Assembly: GCF_001509485.1 (NCBI RefSeq)
Contig: NZ_LLZI01000050.1
Span: 1 to 11,541, forward strand
From: Streptomyces sp. NRRL F-4489
GTDB taxonomy: Bacteria > Actinomycetota > Actinomycetes > Streptomycetales > Streptomycetaceae
DNA: 11,541 bases
Direction of reading: 5' to 3'
The notes below the pieces were generated by a model, which saw only the letters and a program-made list of their open reading frames with translations, searched no databases and had not been told where the DNA came from. The position numbers and the translations under genes are program-made. Below are positions 7,152 to 11,541 of this stretch, piece after piece (position 1 is the stretch's first letter; the number at the start of each line of letters is the position of its first letter).

Positions 7152-8441
7152 ATGGGCGCGAGCAGCCGCGATGAGAGCGATCCGCTGACCTCGATTGAGA
7201 TCTGCGCAGGAGCGGGGGGCCAGGCACTCGGCCTGCACCAGGCGGGATTCCGGCACCTCGCCCTCGTCGAGATCGATAAGCATGCGCACGCAACGCTGGA
7301 CAAGAACATCGCCGCCCACGAGGACTGGGGCGCATGCGAGGCGCTCAATCAGGACCTCGTGAGTGAGTTTGATCCCGGCCGCAAGATGGCAGCTCTCGGC
7401 GGAAGGGCCCTCAAGGAGGGTGAACTCGATCTGCTGGCCGGAGGGGTCCCCTGCCCCCCGTTTTCTGTGGCCGGAAAGCAGCTCGGCCGTGACGATGACC
7501 GGGACTTGTTCTGGCGCATGGTTGAGCTGGTTGAGGCCCTGAGGCCCCGGGCCGTCATGATCGAAAACGTTCGCGGCATCATGGATGCCAAATTCGACAG
7601 TTACTGCGATGACGTCATCAAGGACATCGAGAAGCTCGGATACTGGTTCTGCGGCTGGCATCTCCTTGAGGCGCATAACTATGGTGTTCCGCAGCTCCGT
7701 CCGCGTACGGTCTTCGTTGCTATCCGGGACTCCGAACGGCAGGCGGCGGGCCTGGGCGTTGATGACTTCCCGTGGCCGGTGGGTGTAAGCAAGCGGCCGA
7801 AGAATGTATTCGAAGCGCTCGAAGAAACCATGAAGGCTCGTCGGGATGCCCTGGTCAGAGAATTCCCTGCGCGCGCTGAGCAGATCGCAGACGCATACGA
7901 CAGGTGGCAGAAAGAGGCCGACCAACCGGGCACGGTAGCCCCCACTCTCGTGGGCGGGTCACGTAAGCATGGCGGCGCTGACCTGGGGCCGAGCCGGGCA
8001 AAGGCGGCCTGGGCTGCGCTCGGCGTGGATGCCCTCGGTGTAGCCGATGACATCCGCGAATGCAAGACGGTTGACCAGGAAAAGCATCTTGAGCGGGAGT
8101 TCCTGCGGCCTGCGGGCCCCATGCTGACTGTTGAGCAGGCAGCAATCATTCAGAGTTTCCCGGCCGACTGGAGGTTTTCTGGCCGCAAGACTGCTCAATA
8201 CCGCCAGGTCGGAAACGCTTTCCCGCCTCCGGTTGCTGAAGCAGTCGGGCGTGCCATCGCATCTGTTCTTCAGCCGTCGCGCCGGGATGAGCTGCTGAAA
8301 GGTCTCGCGATTGAGAAACTGGGGGCGCGCAGAGGGAAGCGCGGATTCCGGCAGAGTGAGATCGCAGAACTGCTGGATGTCTCAGTGTCCGCCGCGGAGC
8401 CGTCGCTGGACGACCGCAGCAGCGATCTTGTCCGCGCATAG
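7152..8441 (+). CDS. DNA (cytosine-5) methyltransferase
   Basis: This 429-residue enzyme transfers a methyl group from S-adenosylmethionine to C5 of cytosine in a specific DNA sequence. The ordered motifs are all visible: motif I ICAGAGGQALGL (17-28), motif IV GGVPCPPFSVAGK with catalytic C101, motif VI ENVRG (E138), motif VIII QLRPR (181-185) and motif X QVGNAFPPPVAEAVG (352-366). The target-recognition region falls between motifs VIII and X, about residues 195-320, and includes PTLVGGSRKHGGADLGPSRA; I cannot assign the recognition sequence. After motif X there are about 60 further residues, longer than the family minimum, containing FRQSEIAELLDVSVSAA (399-415), which looks like a helix-turn-helix. 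The gene has its own ribosome binding site and lies beyond a terminator. Its last 57 coding bases plus stop overlap the convergent Vsr gene. Confidence 0.96.
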   Translation: MGASSRDESDPLTSIEICAGAGGQALGLHQAGFRHLALVEIDKHAHATLDKNIAAHEDWGACEALNQDLVSEFDPGRKMAALGGRALKEGELDLLAGGVPCPPFSVAGKQLGRDDDRDLFWRMVELVEALRPRAVMIENVRGIMDAKFDSYCDDVIKDIEKLGYWFCGWHLLEAHNYGVPQLRPRTVFVAIRDSERQAAGLGVDDFPWPVGVSKRPKNVFEALEETMKARRDALVREFPARAEQIADAYDRWQKEADQPGTVAPTLVGGSRKHGGADLGPSRAKAAWAALGVDALGVADDIRECKTVDQEKHLEREFLRPAGPMLTVEQAAIIQSFPADWRFSGRKTAQYRQVGNAFPPPVAEAVGRAIASVLQPSRRDELLKGLAIEKLGARRGKRGFRQSEIAELLDVSVSAAEPSLDDRSSDLVRA

Positions 8442-8840
8442 CCTGGCAGGCTCGTGTTCCCAGAACCGGAGCACGAGCCAGCCTGCCTCAATGAGCTGCT
8501 GGTCGGTATCCCGGTCCCGGTTGACATTCCCGGCTACTTTCTCTGACCAGTAGCCCGGATTCGTCTTGGGCGGAACATAGTGCTCGGGACAGCCGTGCCA
8601 GTAACAGCCGTCAATGAAGACAGCCACCTTTGCCGGACGGAACACCATGTCGGCAGTCCGTCTGAGTTCCGGCAGGGGACGGGCAGCTACCCGGTAGCGC
8701 AGCCCGCGCGCGTGGACCAGCCGCCGGATCTCCTGCTCAGGCTTCGTGTCTCGGCTGCGGATGGCCTGCATGTTGCGCCGGCGGGCAGCCGACGAGGCCC
8801 AGGAGCCCTGCGGTGCTGTCCACTGGTCTTCATCAGGCAC
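8382..8840 (-). CDS. Vsr-family very short patch repair endonuclease
   Basis: This is a 152-residue protein, close to the 156 residues of E. coli Vsr. Vsr nicks 5' of the T in a T:G mismatch produced when 5-methylcytosine deaminates; relatives also occur within restriction systems. The core reads NMQAIRSRDTKPEQEIRR (E35), then TADMVFRPAKVAVFIDGCYWHGCPEHY with catalytic-position D64, D77, C79 and H82. Next come PGYWSEKVAGNVNRDRDTDQQL and GWLVLRFWEHEP. Compared with E. coli Vsr from memory, the T63-H64 pair is I-D here, a form I believe is common in actinobacterial members. The GTG at 8840 gives family length; an ATG at 8867 adds nine residues, and neither has a strong ribosome site. It is convergent with the methyltransferase, overlapping it by 60 bp, and co-directional with the core gene upstream, 95 bp away. 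It could be a repair partner or the missing restriction nuclease. Confidence 0.92.
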   Translation of the reverse strand: MPDEDQWTAPQGSWASSAARRRNMQAIRSRDTKPEQEIRRLVHARGLRYRVAARPLPELRRTADMVFRPAKVAVFIDGCYWHGCPEHYVPPKTNPGYWSEKVAGNVNRDRDTDQQLIEAGWLVLRFWEHEPARLCADKIAAAVVQRRLRGGH

Positions 8841-8935
8841 GCACCTGAGAGTAGCCCTTGAGCACATCCGGCATGGAACGGGGCGGCCCTGCGCCGGATT
8901 CCGGTCCCCCACTACGAGCCCGGGAGGCATCGGCT

Positions 8936-10240
8936 TTACGGGCGGTAATTATCTCCCTGGCGCGTTGTTCCCGGTGGGCGGGCCAGCTGCTGGGCAACAG
9001 CCTGGAGCAAGGCCGGGCCGGCCCAGGGGCGGTGGTGCCAGAGGCGTTCCAGGAGGTCGCGTTCGCGGGTGGTGAAGTCGGGGGGCGGGCCCGTCAGGTG
9101 GGCGCGGCGGCGGTGGAAGGAGAGGGCGGTGGCCAGGGCGGTGTAGGCGGTGACGGCGCGGGCGGCGGCCGGGCCGTGGGTGCGGCGGGCGATATCGCGG
9201 GCCAGCGCGCGGGTCTTCAGGGACGACAGCGCCAGCGGCTCGGGCGGCGCCAGCCAGCCGGCCGCGGTGTACGGCGCGAGGTAGGCGCGTACGGAGAGGA
9301 GTTCCTGGTGGCGCGCCCAGAGCGCCAGCCACGTCACCGCCACCAGCACGGGCACCATGACCGCGCCGTAGACGGTGAGGAAGCCCGCGTCGCCCAGGGT
9401 GGAAGCGGCGTTCCACACGCCGTGGAGGAGGATCGCCGCCGTCAGGCCGAGGAGGGCCAGCGCCGCCCGGGCCCGGCGGCGGCGCGGGTAGCGGGTCGCC
9501 GCCGTCCCGAACGCCAGCCCGGTCAGGATCGTGAACAGCGGATGCGCGAACGGCGACACCACGATCCGTACGAAGAACGTCCCGGCCGTCAGCGAATCCA
9601 GCCCGCTGTGGCCCATCGACTGGTCCTCGCCGAAGGCGCTGCCCAGATAGAGCACGTTCTCGGTGAACGCGAAACCGGTGGCCGTGATCCCCGCGATGAC
9701 GATGCCGTCCGTGATGCCGTCGAAGTCGCGGCGCCGGAAGCGGTAGAGGAGGACGATCGCGGCGGCCTTCATCACCTCCTCCACGATCGGCGCGACGACC
9801 GTCGAACCCCACGCCTGGGCCTCGGTCGGCGACGCGGAGGCGATATTGCTGGCCAGCCAGTCGGTCGCGAAACCGTTGGCCAGGACCGCGACCAGGGTGG
9901 CGGCGCACGCCCCCCAGGCGAACGCGAACGCCAGATTCCGCCACGGCTCCGGCTCGATCCGGTCCAGCCAGCAGAACGCCGCGATCAGCAGCGGCACCGG
10001 GAACACCGCCAGCCCCAGCCCTACCAGGAACCCCTCGGTCCCCGTCTGGCGCCGCACGATCCCCAGGATGATCACTCCGGAGAGGGCCAGGAGCGACGCC
10101 AGCGCGATCGCCCGCACCGTCCCGCTGTGCCAGGGCGCGGGCCGGCGCCGCGGCCCCCGGTGCGCGTCGGCGGATGTGGCGGATGTGTACGGCGGCGGGC
10201 CGGCTGAGCGCTCGGGGAGCGGCGGCGGTGACGGGTACAC
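8936..10240 (-). CDS. PrsW-family intramembrane metalloprotease-like protein
   Basis: This is a 434-residue polytopic membrane protein. After a proline-rich cytoplasmic start (1-38) come about eight hydrophobic segments from residue 42 to about 310, then a soluble C-terminal region of about 120 residues (TRALARDIARRTHG, FTTRERDLLERLWHHRP). The PrsW signatures are present: EEVMK (E154, E155, K158), FAFTEN (E194, N195), H233 in FAHPLFT and H273 in LLHGVWN. In Bacillus, PrsW makes the first cut in the anti-sigma factor RsiW; the target here is unknown. The start is GTG 10240, with a TAGGG about nine bases upstream. A nearby ATG at 10244 is in another frame and would give a low-complexity Arg/Gly/Pro product. 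The gene follows trmB on the same strand across 140 bp. It is high GC3 and lies on the core side of the island boundary. Confidence 0.9.
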   Translation of the reverse strand: MYPSPPPLPERSAGPPPYTSATSADAHRGPRRRPAPWHSGTVRAIALASLLALSGVIILGIVRRQTGTEGFLVGLGLAVFPVPLLIAAFCWLDRIEPEPWRNLAFAFAWGACAATLVAVLANGFATDWLASNIASASPTEAQAWGSTVVAPIVEEVMKAAAIVLLYRFRRRDFDGITDGIVIAGITATGFAFTENVLYLGSAFGEDQSMGHSGLDSLTAGTFFVRIVVSPFAHPLFTILTGLAFGTAATRYPRRRRARAALALLGLTAAILLHGVWNAASTLGDAGFLTVYGAVMVPVLVAVTWLALWARHQELLSVRAYLAPYTAAGWLAPPEPLALSSLKTRALARDIARRTHGPAAARAVTAYTALATALSFHRRRAHLTGPPPDFTTRERDLLERLWHHRPWAGPALLQAVAQQLARPPGTTRQGDNYRP

Positions 10241-10335
10241 CCATCGACCCTAACGAGGGCCGGGCGGGTCCGGCAGGTGAGTTCGCGGCTCGGTCCGGCC
10301 GAGGCCGGCCGGGTCCCGCGTCCGTGCCGCCGCAG

Positions 10336-10380
10336 GCCCCGGCTCAGCCGCGTCGGCTCGGGTCCGACTCAGGCCGGGGC
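10336..10380 (-). terminator. Nested hairpin directly after trmB
   Basis: GCCCCGGC (10336-10343) pairs with GCCGGGGC (10373-10380), enclosing a second stem GTCGG (10352-10356) / CCGAC (10364-10368). It begins immediately after the trmB stop on the minus strand. Position and stability suggest a terminator or attenuator between trmB and the PrsW-like gene. Confidence 0.5.
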
Positions 10381-11292
10381 TCAGGCCCGGCGGCGGAACA
10401 TGAGGTCGCGGACGACGTGCCCCTTCTCCAGCCCCTGGCCCTCGAACTTGGTGAACGGGCGGAAATCCGGCCGCGGCGCGTAGTCCGCGTGGAGATTCTC
10501 CAGCGCCGGCTCGGCCGAGAGCACCTCCAGCATCTGCTCCGCGTACGGCTCCCAGTCGGTCGCGCAGTGCACCAGGGCGCCGGGCGCGAGCCGGGACGAG
10601 GCCAGCGCCACGAACTCCGGCTGGATCAGGCGCCGCTTGTGATGGCGCTTCTTCGGCCACGGGTCCGGGAAGTAGACGCGCAGACCGGCCAGGGAGCCGG
10701 GGGCGAGCATCTCGCGCAGCAGGATGATCGCGTCGCCGTTGGCCACCCGGATGTTGGACAGGCCGTCCCGCTCCGCGAGACGGAGGAGGTTGCCCTGGCC
10801 CGGGGTGTGCACATCGCAGCCGAGGATGCCGGTCCCCGGGTCGGCGGCGGCCATCCGCGCGGTCGCCTCGCCCATCCCGAAACCGATCTCCAGGACGACC
10901 GGCAGGCCGCCGAAGAACGCGTCGAGATCGAGGCGGGACAGCCCGTCGACGTCCACGCCCCATACGGGCCACAGGCGGCGCAGCGCCCCGGCCTGGGAGG
11001 CGGTGACGCGGCTGCGGCGCGGCTGGAAGGACCGGATCCGCCGCTCGTGGTGCGAGCCCGCGGGGTCGGCCGCCGGCCCCGTCCCGTCGGGGAACATCGG
11101 CTCCCCGCGCCGCGACCCGCCGGCCTGCGGGGGCGTGGCGGTGGCCAGGGGAGTGCTTCCGCTTGTGGCCGGGGCGGGGACTGCGCCGGCCTCCGCCTCG
11201 GCGGCGCGGGCAGCGGCGGCCTCAGGGGCGGCGGACTCGGGGGAGACGTCTTCGGGGGCGGCGGTCTCGTGGGTGGCGGGATTCTTGGACAC
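10381..11292 (-). CDS. trmB: tRNA (guanine-46-N7)-methyltransferase
   Basis: This 303-residue enzyme methylates N7 of G46 in the variable loop of tRNAs using S-adenosylmethionine. TrmB features in order are RRIRSFQPRRSR (84-95), the SAM-binding VLEIGFGMGEAT (133-144), D160 in GCDVHTPGQGN, VANGDA (183-188), the diagnostic VYFPDPWPKKRHHKRRL (206-222), TDWEPYAEQML and the closing TKFEGQGLEKGH. An Ala/Pro/Glu-rich tail of about 80 residues precedes the core and is probably disordered; such extensions are, to my knowledge, usual in Streptomyces. The start is taken as GTG 11292; a downstream ATG (M66) would also keep the whole catalytic domain. No Shine-Dalgarno precedes the GTG, but TAGAAT lies nine bases before it, consistent with a leaderless message. 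This is a housekeeping core gene. Confidence 0.96.
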   Translation of the reverse strand: MSKNPATHETAAPEDVSPESAAPEAAAARAAEAEAGAVPAPATSGSTPLATATPPQAGGSRRGEPMFPDGTGPAADPAGSHHERRIRSFQPRRSRVTASQAGALRRLWPVWGVDVDGLSRLDLDAFFGGLPVVLEIGFGMGEATARMAAADPGTGILGCDVHTPGQGNLLRLAERDGLSNIRVANGDAIILLREMLAPGSLAGLRVYFPDPWPKKRHHKRRLIQPEFVALASSRLAPGALVHCATDWEPYAEQMLEVLSAEPALENLHADYAPRPDFRPFTKFEGQGLEKGHVVRDLMFRRRA

Positions 11293-11301
11293 AGTGGTTC
11301 G

Positions 11302-11307
11302 ATTCTA
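11302..11307 (-). promoter_or_regulatory. Possible -10 element of trmB (leaderless transcript)
   Basis: On the minus strand this reads TAGAAT, a good match to the actinobacterial TANNNT -10 box, ending nine bases before the GTG start. Transcription would then begin at or next to the start codon. No clear -35 match lies 16-19 bases upstream, where the sequence is GC-rich repeat. Confidence 0.4.
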
Positions 11308-11320
11308 CGGACGCCGGCCC

Positions 11321-11362
11321 GGTACCCGGGAACGGCGACCCGGCACCCGGGAACGCCGACCC
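11321..11362. repeat. Two tandem 21-bp units upstream of trmB
   Basis: Units 11321-11341 and 11342-11362 abut and agree at 19 of 21 positions, differing at unit positions 3 (T/C) and 15 (G/C). Both contain ACCCGGGAACG. They lie 29-70 bases upstream of the trmB GTG, covering where a -35 element would be. The region 11293-11541 holds no gene I can support. Confidence 0.75.
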
Positions 11363-11376
11363 TGACGCCGGCGCGG

Positions 11377-11406
11377 CCGGCACTCCGGCCCGACCGGCAC
11401 TCCGGC
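11377..11406. repeat. Two copies of a 13-bp repeat, 17-bp period
   Basis: CCGGCACTCCGGC occurs at 11377-11389 and again at 11394-11406. It sits between the two 21-bp repeat clusters. Function unknown. Confidence 0.55.
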
Positions 11407-11437
11407 GTCGGCCGGCGGCGGGCCACCGGGCGGCCAC

Positions 11438-11500
11438 GCGGCGTAAAGCGCCGGTCGTGCGGCATAAAGCGTCGGTCGTGCGGCCTAAAGCCCCAGGCCC
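11438..11500. repeat. Three tandem 21-bp units, unrelated sequence, same period
   Basis: Units 11438-11458 and 11459-11479 agree at 19 of 21 positions and share GCGGC-N-TAAAGCG and CGGTCGT. A third unit, 11480-11500, keeps the first part (GCGGC-N-TAAAGC) and diverges in the second. The TAAAGC core is a rare AT-rich element in this flank, appearing every 21 bp. It may be protein-binding or regulatory DNA for a gene outside the window. Confidence 0.75.
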
Positions 11501-11541
11501 CCACCCACCCCGATCACCGCCCGCTCACCTCACCCCCGGCG

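Noticed and set aside
5750..7348. A 532-codon open frame on the minus strand
   Set aside because: It runs antisense through the helicase, the terminator and the methyltransferase start, and has no recognisable domain; the opposite strand carries complete helicase and methyltransferase motifs.
1963..8840. DISARM, BREX, Dnd/Ssp or Pgl system
   Set aside because: Their signature genes are not present; the shared parts (methyltransferase, helicase) are generic.
8894..8904. Palindrome CCGGA-T-TCCGG upstream of the Vsr gene
   Set aside because: Arms of five GC-rich bases are easily expected by chance at this composition; not strong enough to call an operator.
8858..10207. A 449-codon open frame on the plus strand
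   Set aside because: It is antisense to the PrsW-like gene, which has clear motifs and membrane segments; the product is Arg/Gly/Gln-rich low complexity typical of a high-GC shadow frame.
10626..11504. A 292-codon minus-strand frame with repeated PHDRRF units
   Set aside because: The peptide repeat is only the 21-bp DNA repeat read in frame; the rest overlaps trmB in another frame and is Pro/Arg-rich low complexity.
1..11541. CRISPR array, tRNA or rRNA gene, insertion sequence, integrase or att site
   Set aside because: No regularly spaced repeat-spacer series, no cloverleaf, no transposase or recombinase reading frame, and no direct repeat flanking the island was found by eye.

Overview
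The window reads as a Streptomyces (or close actinobacterial relative) chromosome. GC content is very high, third codon positions in the outer genes are almost all G or C, several genes start with GTG, and long chance ORFs lie antisense to the real genes, as expected at this GC level.

The window has three parts. The left flank (1-1891) holds the 3' end of an M23-family peptidase gene, an aldo/keto reductase and a small membrane protein; the last two are convergent and share a GC-rich hairpin terminator. The right flank (8936-11541) holds, on the minus strand, a PrsW-family membrane protease and the tRNA guanine-N7 methyltransferase TrmB, with tandem repeats upstream of trmB. Both flanks look like ordinary core genome.

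The middle (about 1963-8840) has visibly lower GC and a different character. It encodes a minus-strand helix-turn-helix regulator. Divergent from it is a plus-strand run of a winged-helix protein with a degenerate HNH domain, a ParB-like protein, and an SNF2-type DEAH helicase whose start overlaps the ParB-like stop (TGATG). A 19-bp hairpin with four G-U pairs closes this run. A cytosine-5 DNA methyltransferase with its own strong ribosome binding site follows, and a convergent Vsr-family endonuclease overlaps the methyltransferase 3' end by 60 bp.

The working model is inference: this is a compact modification-linked anti-phage island. The methyltransferase would mark self DNA. The pseudo-HNH/ParB-like/helicase set would recognise and translocate on or remodel foreign DNA. 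Vsr would either be the nuclease or repair T:G mismatches caused by deamination of 5-methylcytosine. The divergent regulator would set expression through palindromes in the 188-bp intergenic region. The gene set does not match the hallmark genes of BREX, DISARM, Dnd/Ssp or Pgl as I know them. No integrase, transposase, tRNA gene, CRISPR array or flanking direct repeat was seen.
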